Of a stretch of 64,000 bases of DNA, positions 22,703-49,684 are shown one piece after another (position 1 is the stretch's first letter; every line of letters begins with the position of its first letter). The notes below the pieces were generated by a model. The model worked only from the letters and a program-made list of their open reading frames with translations. It searched no databases and was not told where the DNA came from. This DNA is from Lagopus muta (Eukaryota; Chordata; Aves; Galliformes; Phasianidae), in assembly GCF_023343835.1 (NCBI RefSeq), contig NC_064437.1:24093001-24157000 (forward strand). The letters run 5' to 3'. The position numbers and the translations under genes are program-made.

Positions 22703-22810
22703 TAGAATCACAAAGGTTGTAAAAGACCTCTAGATCATCTAGCCTGTGTGGCCAGCCCTCCCCCCAGCATTGCAACACCTCAAAGGGACAGGAGCCCAAA
22801 GAGCAAACAC
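22703..22810 (-). mobile_element. CR1 tail fragment
   Basis: TAGAATCACAAAGGTTGTAA followed by AAGACCTCTAGATCATCTAG matches the reverse CR1 3' end; the right side is diverged. Confidence 0.65.
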
Positions 22811-23595
22811 AGGAAACCCCAGCCCTGGTCAAGGTCTGGGAGGTAAATTTGTAACTTGGGACAGATTATGAGGATGCTGCTGTGTAATGCACAGGCACTC
22901 TTTTCTCTCTGATCCTCTCCTTCTCCAGCAGCCTGGTGTGGATGGGAGAGCTGATCCCAAAACTCCTTTCATGGTTGAGTCTTCTGAAGAGACAGGACGT
23001 GGGCTGGAAATGCAGCCAGGCATGCAGGCTCCTTATTCCCTGGAGATGGGCTCCTTCCCTCACTTCTGTAAGTCCTTGCTTTGTACTCAGATGAGTCTGC
23101 TGTGCACTGGGTACATATAGAGAGGGGTGGTAGGACACCAAGAGCTGTAGTGCTTGCCCAGCCCTGTGGCCATGCACCAGCCCAGGGATTGGAAAAGGGG
23201 CTGTGCTTAGGGGTGAGGGATGCAACGGCTCATACTAAAGGAGTTCTGGGAATTGGTTCATGAGTGGGTTACACATAGCTGTGATATTTCTATTTATTCT
23301 TTTAATGGAATGGCGTATCTTACTGATAAATATTGATTTTTGTCAAAAGGATTCACTGTGTGTGTGCGTAAATGCATATACTTGCACGTACATGTGTAGG
23401 GTGGGAGAAAATTCCACTGAAAGCTGTTGAAGTGGTCCAATTCATTTCAGATCTACTTGAAATTTGTGATCCTTGAGGTTCCTTGCACCCTGGGCCATTC
23501 TGTGTTTTGAACTGTACACGTATTTCTAAGTCACATGTGATTTAAAATGGCATCTTCTCTCGTTGCTGCCTTGGTAAATGTATGTCGCATACTGG

Positions 23596-23672
23596 GCACG
23601 TTGGTGATGGGTTGATGGTTGGACTTGATGATCTTAACAGCCTTTTTCCAGTCTTAATCATCCTATATCGAT
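23596..23672 (+). mobile_element. CR1 tail fragment
   Basis: TGATGGGTTGATGGTTGGAC, GATGATCTTAACAGCC and a decayed tail form a forward CR1 3' end. Confidence 0.75.
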
Positions 23673-26600
23673 ATCAAATTTGATTAGCATCTGATGATCC
23701 ATTATTGGGCTGATTCCTGTCTATCAGGTAAACCAGTGCTGGAATTGATTTTCCTGGCAGTTAATTATGGCTGCAGCAGTCAGTGGATGCATCATTTCAG
23801 CCCAAGATTATGGGAGTAATTCCATTTCTTGACAGGGTTGCATGGACATGAAGGACAGAGAGATATCTGAGGCTCAGAGTCCTGAAGAGCTGATGTGATC
23901 TGCAAGATCCAGAAGGGCTTCCATCCCACTGGTCTGCTCTCATCTCCTGGGACAAAGGATTGCTGCCTGGTGCCAGTTCCAGGCTTTGTCCCCAGCCTCT
24001 GTTGTCAGGAGGTGACCCACGAAGGGCTCACTGCTGGCTGTAGCTGCCCAGAGTTGAAGCCTAGCGTGCGCTGCCAAAGCCACCTGGCAGCTACTCCTGG
24101 GTTAGCCCCTTCCTCTCTGCATCTGTCAATAACACAAGCAGCTTTCCCTTGCTGACTTTTCCCAGCTGACCTTTTTAAGCACGGCTGTGGGTTCTGCCCC
24201 ATCTTCCCTTTGACAGCTCTGAAGACTCACTCTGAACTTTGCAGCACAGACCAGCTTCTGGCAGGAATCAGCAGCGTTCCATGGCTGCAGGCTTGCCTGT
24301 TTTCCCTTCCTCGGAGTTGAGCTCAGCACGCTTGTGACCACTTGTGAGGGACACTGCCTTTTCAATCAATGGATGGGGTGGTCCTCCAGCAGGTGAAGCA
24401 TGGAGCTGGCTTTTGCACAAGGAAGAAATTTCTGCACTGAAGTCAGGGAGCCAGGAGATCAAGTTCTTTAACTCACTGATGGGGACAGGTTTCTCCTCTG
24501 CTGCACTTTGTGCGATGAGAAGGACCCCTGCGATACTAGTGGTATGGAAAGGGTTGTGTGTGCCTTGCTGAGGGTTTATTGCAGGTATTTTGAGTCTCCT
24601 CTTGATCCATCCCAGCTGATAACTCAAAGTTCCCTCCCAAGGCCTTTTCTCACTCAGAGAAAAGGCCAGAAGATGTTTCGGACTCCTGCTTCCCTTGCTG
24701 TGGTCCTGCTTGGTTCCTGCCTTTGTTCCTATTGCATCTTCTAGCTGGGGCTGTTCAAAGTCTGAGATGCAAGTTGTCACTGCGTGCATGGTATGATGCC
24801 TGGCTCTGCTTTTCCCCTAAGTTTCTTGCTTATGCTAAGCAATACCTGACTTTCACACAGCTTCTGACACCCTAGGAAGGGGTGGTAAGGCAGCCCCTGT
24901 GAGAAGGGGAGATATGGCAGTGGAAATCTTGGGGTTTTATGAAGGCTTTACCTCTACTGCGTGGTATAGGTCATCTCACTATGGCTGTACGTATCTTGTC
25001 ATGGGAGCCAGCGAGGTTACAGGAGGATAGAGCAGTGCTGGGGGTAGTGAAGGGGTTAAAGCACAGCCGTTCTGCCCAGTCAGTCAGCCTTGCCTTGTAA
25101 TAACCAATTAACAGAGTGTAATTGTGCAAATCCATATGTGGCAGTAATTACCAGGGAGATTAATGGATTCCTTCCTTTCTGAGCGGACCCCAAACCCCAC
25201 TGCTGCTTGCCAGCATCCTACTGCCACCCAAAAGGACTCAGTGAGGGGGGGGCCACAGGAGCTGCCCCATGCTGGGTGCTCTGTGAGGAGCCCACCAGAC
25301 AGGGAGGCCCTTGGGAGCTGCTCTATGCCTCTTGAAATACCCCTTTTCATCTGCCTGTGCTTCCTTACGTGCAGCCTGGCTGCCTGGCTCAGACCTGGCT
25401 GCCCAAGGACAGTTTGTGCACAGCTCGCTGCGTGCCTGCCCTCTTCATTGTCCATTCATTCCCTACACCTCTTTTCCCTATTTAGCCCTAATTGCTGCAG
25501 AATATCATGTTTGTTTGTCCCGTTTTTTTTTCCTTTTTGCAGCTTTGTTGCTTTAGCTGCAATGGGTAAACCAGCAAACTGCTGCAGGCATAAGCAAGGT
25601 GAAGAGGGATGGCAGCCAGGAAAACAGGGCACTTTGTGCTGTGTTTGGGGTGGATTTGCAAATGAAGTTGCTGGCATTGTGTTGGGAGAAAATCATTCTG
25701 CAAGCAGGCTGGACCACCGCATCCTTTGTGACGAGCTCCCTTTGGACCTTATGGCTGTAGATGCAAAGGGTGACTCTAGAGCAGGGGGTTTCTTCCCTCT
25801 TCGTGTGCTCTTGGGGGTGAGAAAGAGAGCACTGGTTTCTGCTGAGAGAAAAGCAGATGCACTTGGGGGAACTGTTCTGGGCTCTTCCACAGCTCTACCA
25901 ACTATTGGCCACTCAAGCTGCAAAACTAACTACCCCTCTGCAGCCTTGCCTTGGCAAAATGTGTGTGCTGTTAAGTGGTGCGGGGCAGCTGGGAGAAGCT
26001 TAGCCCTGTGTCTGTACCAAGCCACAATCCCTGCTCTGACAGCTCGAGCAGGAGCTGGGCAGGGTGATCTCATGGAGACTGATGTGCCGGCCGTCTCGGC
26101 ACGCACAGGGCTGCGGGTGCCTTGGGGCGGCTGTGCGTGCTCAGCCAGGGATGGGGAGCCAGGTGCCCTTTGGAGCCTGGGAGGGCAGGGAGCAGTCACA
26201 TCGCATCTCCATGTCAAGCAAAAGTCCCTCCTCCTTGCTGCTGTCTTCATCAGGCCAAAATTCTGCATGAGGTGCTCGGCAGAGAGGTGAGCAAAGCTGC
26301 TCTCCAAGGAGGGATGCAAGTGATGGAGGAGGCTTTGGGAAACGCTTGCCCTGGAGGTGATGGGGATGCACAGAGAGGTGCAGCTTCCTAGAGGAGAAGG
26401 AGGGGTGTGCAGCCCTGCCAAAGGAACTGCTTTTGACTCTACTTGGGTTCCTGGAAGCCAGAATGTCCTTTGCTGCTTTTTAATCCAGAAAGAGGCATGA
26501 GTGCAGCTCTGGGCTATTGCTGACAGGAGATCTGTTTGTTGGAGAGCTGTGTTCACTGGTGTCAGCTGTTTAAGCTCTTCTATTTCACCTGGCCAAGGGT

Positions 26601-29600
26601 GCATCAACATTCATCCTCCTTTGCTGCTGTGTCATCCTGGGTTAGAGGTTACGTGTGTAGATAGCTGTGATTTAAGGGATCTGCTGGTGAAATAAGCCAG
26701 GGTAGGCTGTGAAGGCAGCCTGCTCTGTGTGGGCATGGCTTGGCTCTTTAAAAGCTGTCAAATTTCTTTGTGAAAACAGCTCTTGCCCAGTGCTGACTTC
26801 CAGCCTACACTTGGGAATGGCATGACGGAACGTCTGTGGTTTCAGCCAGCAGGACAGACCCCATGCTGTGTAGATAGTGAGTTCACTGGTAGGGATGTAG
26901 TCTTTAGGTCTGCTGGAAGTGGTTGTGGCAAAGAACCCAAGACTCTAACAGACTCTCTGCGAAGTTTAAGATCTCTGACAGAGATGGCTCTGTGTTGGAG
27001 AAGCTGCTCTGCCATCCTCAGAGCTTGCTTTAATACTCAAGCTGCAAATTTTATACTCAGTGCACATGGATGCAGTGCAGGTACCCAAGAGTGTGTGGCT
27101 GTGCCTGTGTGAGCTCATTCCCTTCCTCTCCTCCTGCTGCTCCTTCTGCTCAAATAGATGGGGCCAAAACATGTGCCTGTGGACAGGCACTCACTGCTTC
27201 CTTCTCTCCCTTTCTACTGGGATAGGTTATAGAGCAGCTATTTGACGGTGCCAGCAAATGTCAGCACATGCCTCTGCCAACTCTTCATGCATTTGCTCTT
27301 TGCTGCTGTGCTGTCTTGGCTCTCTGCATGGTGTGGTCTGTGCTCGCCTTGATCCAAGGCCGCTCCTTTATTTGAGGCATGGGGAGTTGTAGTCTTAATC
27401 AGCACCTATTTGAAGGGGAACGTGTGGCTTTCAGGAGGAAAATACATTTGAAAGGTGATGAAGGCTGTTGATAAGGAGAAGGATGCTCAGTGCTGCTGGC
27501 TCCTTACCTGCCCCTTGGCTGTGCAATTGCTGAGGGGAGCAGATCTCATGGGACTGTTCTGGCTGAGCTCTGTGTTGTGCTTGTCTCCCTCTGGCTGCTG
27601 CAGTGTATAGATCCCAGGGGAAGTGCTTGCAGAGAAGAGATGTGTGCATCTGTCAGAGCAAGGCAAAGCTGCTTGGTGTCCTGAATATCAAACAGCAGGC
27701 TGGTGGGCTCAGACTGATGTTGGCTGGTGTGCTGTTGGGCAAAAGTGCAGCTGTCTTTGGTTTTCTTGGTGGCCCAAATACATTGTAGGGTGAGCTGAGG
27801 GGCTTGCAGTGTTCAGGATGGCCGTACTGATAGTGCTGCGCTCATTTATAAGCTGGTGGTATTTGATTTTCTTCCCAAAGAATAGGCTGGGTCTGCTGGA
27901 GAAGAGTTAAGGAGCGCTATTCAGTGTACAGACCCTATCTGAGCAAGCCTGGTGCTGTGGCCTTGGAGAGAGTGTGGGTTAGAATGGGATGTGTTGGCCT
28001 CCACTCTGTGGCAATGCATAAGGGCATGGGATGCGAAGTCCTATGATGGACGTCAATCTTCAGATCCTGCCTGCTGTGGCTGGGTCCTTGGGGATGAGGC
28101 TGTGGCTGGTGATGGCTACTGTGCCCTCAGCCATAGAGTTATGGCTGCCAGCCCCTAATGGGATGCTGTTCCTCTTGGATGCCTCCAACCCTTCCTTCCC
28201 TGAGGAAGTAGCTGCTCAGAGCAGAAATAACCCTTGTTACCTTGAACTCAAAGATCCACGTTTGCCTGGCTGGTATAAATAGACCATGTGAGGCAGCCAG
28301 ATGTGATGGAGATTGACAGGTTGTCTCTGGAGTTTTGCACTTGCTGAGGCAGGAGGAAATGTAAAAGCACGGCTGTGGGGATGTGTGGAGTGAGAACAGC
28401 AAATGAAGCCCCTGGCTGCACTGAGGCTGTGATGTGCACCAATAGGGGATGCAGGTGGGAGCCCTTCATGGCCTCATGCAGGCAGCAGTGCCCCAAAACC
28501 TCCCCAGCTTCACATCGTGTGTAGAGGAGTGCTGAAGCAGGGCTTGCATGTAGACGATGATTTCTAAGTACTGTAGCAATGTGATAACAAAGTTTTCTTG
28601 CAGGGCAGTAACAGGAAGGTATGAAGTTCCCGTTCACTCACCAGTTCCCCCACGATCCCCAACCCCAGAGCAATGGATGCTTTTGACAGCAAAGATCCAA
28701 ATGGCGATTTCTTTGCATCCACCTTCCCAGGAATATTTTGCTGCATGCTTTTCCATGACGCTCCACCACTGACCTTTCTGCTCCAGCAAGGGGGGCAGTG
28801 GGGAAGCACATAGGCAGTGATTCTTCCCCATACAAAGGCCGGGATTGTTGGCAGCTTGACGCCCTAGAAAGTGTCTAATTGACTCGACTCTCTCTTGCTG
28901 GGCTCCGAATGGATTTTCTGCCTCAGGATATCTCGGCGTTATAGTGGACCTGTTGTTTTTGCTCCTTGTGTGATATTAAAAAGTGCATTGTTGGAGCAGA
29001 AAGCCTGAGTCAGAGCGGATGTGTGTGGAGAGCTGCATGTTGCCTTGCAAAAGAGTGCCAGGGCAGAGGAGCAGAGCATGGTGGGATCCCCTCCAGCCGC
29101 TTTTAGGAGCCAAAAAGTTGCTTGGAGCTTCTTAGAGAATGTCTTTTGGCTTGATGCTTAGATGACAATATTCAGAGATGGGTGGATGGAAATCTGTGTG
29201 TTCACTGCACTTTTAAAAATTGATTTCTGTACCTTTGCTCACTGCAGTGCAGGCTTGGCTCTGGGCGCCCTTTGGGCTGGGCAAAACCTTCTTCAGGTGC
29301 CTCTGTCACCCTGCCTTCTGGCACCAAATTCTGGGATCATCTCACCTGCATCTGTGTCCAACAGCATCCGTGTGGGGAGGTAATTCCTGGGAGGAGTGGG
29401 CAGCTGGGACCTGCACCAGCTAAGCTGCTGGAGGAGCTTAGGCAGCCCTAAGAGGATTCAGTGACACCGCTGATTAGCATCGAGGGCCTCGTTATGGTGG
29501 TGGTAATTGAATGACTCCCAAGGTTCAAACAGACTGGGAATTATCTGCCTCGGAGGCTGTATGGGACGGGGTTTTCTGCAAGGTAGGCTGTGCCCTGCGT

Positions 29601-29936
29601 GATGCTGAGGATGATGCCTGCTGCTCTCCGGATCCTGAGCTGCAGCAGGTGCTGGCCTGTGGGCAGGGGATGCATGGCAGGAGGCAGCTGGGGAGGAGGG
29701 GAGGGCAGGCTGTGTGGCTGCAGGTGAGGTGGTGCTGTGGCCCAACTGTGCTGCTGCTGGTAATTGCATTAGCCTGGTGGGGCTCCAGGGCTAATTTCAT
29801 TAGCTTGGTGTCTGTGGTTATTGCTTTGCTAAAGGGTAGCGGTGAGAAAGGGCAGGGCTGGGTGGGGAAGGGCTGATGCAGGAGCTCCCTGCCTCTCTAA
29901 GGATCATAGTGGCTGAATTGACTTATCCATGTCTCT

Positions 29937-30004
29937 GTGATGGGTTGATGGTTGGACTAGTTGATCTTAGAACATCTTTTTCAACCTTTATGATTCTGTG
30001 ACTC
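29937..30004 (+). mobile_element. CR1 tail fragment
   Basis: GTGATGGGTTGATGGTTGGA, TTTTCAACCTTTATGATTCT: forward CR1 3' end of about 70 bases. Confidence 0.78.
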
Positions 30005-32424
30005 CGTGCCAGTACCAACAAGTATGGCAGATAGATGACACTGGGACGCTCCATTAATAAACCTAGAGAAACTCTGCTTCAAGTCCCTGTTCTGGGCTGG
30101 GGGAGGCATCTGTGTGTCCTCCCCAAGAATTGTGTGGGGAGGGCTCATGGACACCCAACCTTGTACCCCTGCTGCACCTTGGCTGCTGTCTGAGGGGAGC
30201 CTCCACCTCTGCCACCCACACCTGTGAGCATTGGCTTTGAATGCCTACAGTTCCAAAGCACTGTGATGGGAGAGAGCTGCATGTGCAGTTGTAGAGTTAG
30301 GAGGGCTGCAGCCTTTTTATTTACATCTGCTGTTTCTGTAAGTATGACCATGGTTTGCCTCTGCCTTTAAACAGAAACAGGATAGGGGAAGGATGGGATT
30401 CTTGGTCATGTTTGGGGGTTTCCTGGCTCAATCCAGTGTTTGGAGAATGGTAATCATATTTAGTCTCTTCTTTCCTGGTTCTGAGATGAAGTGGGATAAG
30501 ATTATTGCACTTTGGACCTCCACTGTTTAGGTTTGGCTCCATAGACTCAAAGGCTGGGTGAAGCTGTGCTAAATCTTCTGGATGCTGTCCCAACACGTGC
30601 TGCGGTACAGTGACTGTAGAAAAATTATGGGCACCTGAGCAAGGCAGGGCCCAGTTCCATGTTAGCATCTCAGCTGGCAGGAACCAGTGCTCTGCTCTGA
30701 TCGATGGCTGTTGGGAGCACTGTGTGCCATCTGGGTGCAGTGTGGCAGTGGTTTTCCTTCGTGGCAATCATAATGTATTCTTTTACATAACAGGAGGGGA
30801 AAACCAGAAAACCTTCAGGAGCACAAATGGTGACTTCTGCTGTGTCTTGCAGAAGCTGAGGTCCCACAGCATTTGTCAGGAGAGGATGAGCTGGTTCCTG
30901 GAGCCTGTCATAGACTGAGCTGTATACAGAGGCTGGAGGCTCTCCCTACCCCAAACCCACATGTTCCCCAAAATGAATTGCCTGATGCTTGCTTATTTTG
31001 ATGAGGGTTTTCTTTTGGAGGTGCTCGGTGTGCATGTGCTCTGCAGCACTAAGCACTCACTAACCCAGATCTGCTAAAAATCAATAAGGTAATCCACTTA
31101 CAGCCTGGGACTGTGGCCTTTTTAGGGAGCTCAGGGCTGTTTTGTTTTCTCTCTCATTTCTTGTAAACTGGAAGAAAGGAAAAAGGGACGGGGTGCTGGC
31201 TGAGCTGTGCTGCACTCGGGCTCTTTGCTCTGGGCAGATCAATAAAAATAATTCCCTACTAAAATGTCATTAGCATGGAATTAAAGCTGCTGAGATCCCG
31301 TGCTGTGGGTAAGAACTAACGCTGCTGCTAAACTCAGCACGCTGGGTGCTTAAAGCGCAAAGCAGCTTTGTTGCTCACACCTCCTGGTCCCAGGGCAGCC
31401 AGATCCATCCTGTGCAGTAAGGGCATAGCCTTTGGGTTTCCCTGGGCAAAGAAAAAAGAATGCATTTATGAAGCAGGCTGTTTGTTGGTGGTTTTTTTTG
31501 ATTGAGAAATGTTTATCAGACTTGTTGCAGAGTGGTGAGAGGGGGGGAAGCTTTTCCTGCTGAGAAATCCAATTTTCCATCTGGAGATGGGAAGAAGCCA
31601 CCTTGCATCCCACTGCTCTGCTGCTTTCTGGGTCTCATCTGCAGGGCCAGGAGCATCCCTGTAGCACTGTGTGTGACGTAGCACTGCCTGTGTTAGTGCC
31701 CTATGCAATGATGTGGTAAGGAGGCTGATGTTTGCACGTGATGCTTTATGCAGTGCATGTGAGCTTTTCTTAGTTATTTTGCCCCTTCCAGCTCCATCCT
31801 ATGTTTCCTGGGGTGGCTGCAGTCCAGCACCCTGCAGCTGGATGCTGAGAGTGAAGATGGAGTGAAGCTTCTCACGGGGCAGGAGCACGATGCTCCGTGC
31901 CCTGCACAGCCCTGTTCCCGAAGCACTCAGACAGCATCCTTTTTGCATGGCAGGAAAACACCTCCACATGGCTGGGGCCGGCATAACTAATGGTCTGCAT
32001 CGAGCCTTCACTGGTGGGAAAGCAGAACAGCCCCCTCCTTCTTCACGATGCTCCTCCCCTAAACAAGTTAACCTCCCCTCCACCTCTTAATTTCTGTTCT
32101 GTACCAGAGCCAGCATGCATCCAATTGCGTCTTAGCCGAGCGGTTATGCTACCGGGACGCTCTGCCGTGAATTCTCAGGGAGCTCGGGTAGCTGAAGGCA
32201 GGAGCCGGCCCTGAGCTGCTGGGAACGGGAGCGAGTCTCATCCCGGCCGACAGCTGTTCAAAGCAAGGATGGGACCGAGGGAGGAGGCAGCTGCCCCGCA
32301 GCCCTCCGAGAGCCCCCGCAGAGCCGTGCCCCGAACCGGGCGGGCAACACCGCGCTCCGGGCAGCTTTGAAGTGAGAGGAGACGGTCGTGTTTTGAAAGG
32401 CGAGAGATGAACTGAAGATTAAAC

Positions 32425-46699
<14,275 letters not shown>

Positions 46700-46950
46700 T
46701 GGTCCGGTCCCCCCCACCATATCCCCACACAGCTCCCACTCCTCCTCTCCGGGCTGCAAGAGCTGCCCTCCACCCTCTGCTCCTCTTTGGTGGGATTGTT
46801 GTGTCTTTGTACAGCTGTAAATCGTCCTCTTTAACTCACCCCGGTGGGGTTGTTGACCCTCTGCCCAGCTAACCACACACCTCCCTGTACAGATAATTGC
46901 TTTAAATTATTTTTTCACTCTCAATAAAAGTCAACAACAACAAAAAAATA
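46700..46950 (+). other. RXRG: RXRG 3' UTR and polyadenylation signal
   Basis: A short 3' UTR that contains CTTTGTACAGCTGTAAATCG and ends with AATAAA at 46923-46928, so cleavage is expected about 15-25 bases later. No further gene signal was seen before the LMX1A island. Confidence 0.75.
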
Positions 46951-48124
46951 ATATATGAGAGGTGCTGGTTGGAGCCTGCACCTCCAGGGCAGTGTCCTGC
47001 TTTGCTGTGGTTATGGTTCTGGACTGGGCTGGGACAGAAGCATCACTTGGGAGTATTGTTGCCTCTGCTGATAGAAGTCTTCTACCAGGATGCCACATAG
47101 CTTTGCTTCTTGCTCCTGCTAAGCAAAGAGCTGCTTTGAATCAAAAATAATTCGTCTTCACATCATGCAAAGAACTCTTGGATATATATTTTTTAATCAT
47201 CACAAATTTGAAGTGACTTCATTCATGTCTTTTTCCTTTCCTGAGCTGGTCCCCATCCCTGCATGGCCTGCACTGGGAGCCAGCTCTCATTCCATCCACT
47301 GGTTGTACTGATGGGGAGGCAGTGCTGAGTGCCCCATGGGATGCAGAGGTCACAGGGATGTGGCAGGGCAGCAGAAGGCAGAAGTTACCTGGGAGTGTTA
47401 TGGTTGGGGTGGAGAGGTGGACAACATTTCAAACAGGCTCAGAAATCCCACCTTGGCTGCTCTTAGAGAGCACCAGGCTTGTTTACAAACCACAGTGTTT
47501 TGGAGGTTGTTACAGCATTAGCTTAGGTTTTATATTTCTAAGATTTGATGGATCCTGTTCTCAAGGTTTTGTTTCCTGGTTTCTTTGGTTTTTCTACCTT
47601 TCACACTTAAAACTTGCTATTCAAACTCAAATCTATAATCACACTCATCTTTAAGCAAAGCTTACAGTGCACAAGCAACTCCCAAACTCCAGCTGCGCTT
47701 CCCCCAGCCTGCATGGCAGTGCCAGACCTGCCCATCACCAAAGCTAACCAGAGCCAAATGAGTTAAAGACGTGAATTTGTTTGATACTTGGGGTTTATCC
47801 TGGTGGGAAAACGCCCTCCCAGGAACCCAGCAAAGCTGCCTTGCACTATTATTCATAAAACAGGTGTAGTGTTAAGTGATCTGCCCCTTCTGACCCGTGC
47901 ATTGCGGTGCGCTGAGCTGCAGCAGGGCTGCGTCTGTCCGCCTGACAGATTGCCACGCTGCGGCATGGGGAGCATCGGGGGAGAGAGGGAGGGATGGAGG
48001 GGAAGAAAGAGGGATGCAAAGCAAACAGTTTGATAAAGCTCCCACACAGGGATGTGATTAGTTCTCCGGGATTTTGCTGCAAAGAGGAAGGAGAACCAAA
48101 AGAGCAGGAGAAAAGAACGAGATG

Positions 48125-48322
48125 ATAGGAAGAAATTCTTTGCTCGGAGCGGTGAGACGCTGGCAGTGCTGCCCAGAGCTGTGGGTGCCCCATCCCTTCA
48201 GGTGCTTCAGGCTTTGCATGGGCCCTGGGCAGCCTGAGCTGCCGGGGGGCAACCCTGCTCACAGCAGGGGGTTGAGGCAGGATGATCTTACAGGTCCTCT
48301 CCAACATAAGCCACTCTGTAAT
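48125..48322 (+). mobile_element. CR1 fragment, RXRG-LMX1A intergenic
   Basis: GGAAGAAATTCTTTGCTC at the left, then GGCAGCCTGAGCTGCCGGGG and GATGATCTTACAGGTCCTCT with CCAACATAAGCCACTCTGTA: forward CR1 3' end. Confidence 0.82.
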
Positions 48323-49662
48323 AAGGAATTTGGGCTGCATGTGGTACCAGAGAGGGCTTCACAGCCTGCCAAGTCCCACGGGCTATTTACCTTGGCTTGC
48401 CTCATGCTGAGCTTGGTCCACCGTCTGAGGAAATCCAGATTGTTGCCTGCAGTGTGAACAGTGCCTTTTGAAGGTGGAGCTTATAGGGGAGGGGGCAGAA
48501 AGTCTCAGAGTGACTATGGCTCCTGAGCACCCATGCTCTTGGCAATCTGCATCACGACTGGTGGACCTCAAGTTCCTGCAGTAGGACATCAGTGTGGCGT
48601 GGCTGGAGCCTACCAAACCTGAAGCCCTGCAAAAAAAAACCTAGTCTGTGTAAAGTAGTAACAAACACCACCACAGGTAAGTCAAAGAAAACTTCCTCCC
48701 TTGCACTAATGCTGACCCCCAGCTTGTGTAGCTTTAAAACAGCGCATCAAAGAACTCAAAAATGGAGGAAGACCAACACTTGAGCCCCTTAAATGTGGGT
48801 GTTTGTCCTTGCACATGTGTACAGTGGTGCCCTCAAAGCCCAAGCATAACGAGGCCTTCTCTGCCTGCTCAGCTGGCTCCTATCTCCTGCAAATTTTGCT
48901 CTTCCCAAATCTCAGCCACCACTTTCAATCTCCAATCACTGTTCCCTTGCAGTCTCTCTGATTAAACTCTGACTTTTTTTTTCCTTTTCCAAAGTGAGCC
49001 ATGCTCTGGTGATGGCAGATGCAAGGCAAAGTATTCCATTCTCTTTCCCACTGCACATCACATCTCATGAGTTTTCAGAGTTAGCAGCATCCCCCTGCAC
49101 CATGGGTGAGCTTTGTTTTAGTGCACGTGCCAAACTTTTCAAAGCATTGATTAATTCTCATCTGCTCACTATGTAGTGCTCCATGGAGGAGGAGTTAAAA
49201 AAAATAGTGGGTTGAGCCACTCACGGTGATGACACATGGAAAGAAAAACAAACCATGCATCAATTGCATTACTTTGTCTAAACTGGGTTTGTTTCTCACC
49301 CAGTAATAAAGACAGAAGGTTTTCCTGCCCTGTCTGCTTGGGTTCTGATGCAGCTTCTTCATTTGCTGCTGAAATTCAGCAAAACTGGGAAACAGCACTT
49401 CTGCCTTGAGAATAAAGGTAAAGAGAGCTCAAGCCATAAAGGTCTGAGCTGGTTTGCATTCAGTTCAGCTCTGGGTTCTGTACTGAATGTGGAGAGCCAA
49501 GGTCTCATCCTGCAGACCCCAGGTGACTTCAGCCACCCACCCCCTGGCCCTAATGGGATGCAGGGATCTGGCTGCAGTACTCCATCTGCTATGGGGACAT
49601 TGCTGGAGGTGAGGGTGTGGGTGGGAGGAGAATTGCCAGGTGATGCTTTGAATGCTGTCAGT

Positions 49663-49684
49663 GGGGGGGGGGGGGGGGGGGGGG
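49663..49684. repeat. Poly-G run of 22 bases
   Basis: Twenty-two consecutive G bases on the + strand, 3 kb downstream of RXRG. A possible G-quadruplex former, and a likely place for sequencing errors in length. Confidence 0.9.

Larger units (their letters stand above)
12961..32129. other. SELE-RXRG intergenic region
   Basis: About 19 kb with no supported exon on either strand. It holds the CR1 tails listed and a few AT-rich stretches with clustered homeodomain-type TAAT motifs (about 21130-21240, 25095-25165, 29755-29835). Long open frames, such as 25163-26290 on the + strand, have no family resemblance and no splice context. Confidence 0.6.

Noticed and set aside
25163-26290. 375-codon open frame on the + strand in the SELE-RXRG interval
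   Set aside because: Low-complexity composition without any domain, and no splice or promoter context; GC-rich DNA gives such frames by chance.
32131-32190. tRNA-like CTTAGCCGAGCGGTTATG
   Set aside because: The D-arm resembles a Ser/Leu tRNA, but no T-loop GTTCGANTC and no acceptor-stem pairing were found.
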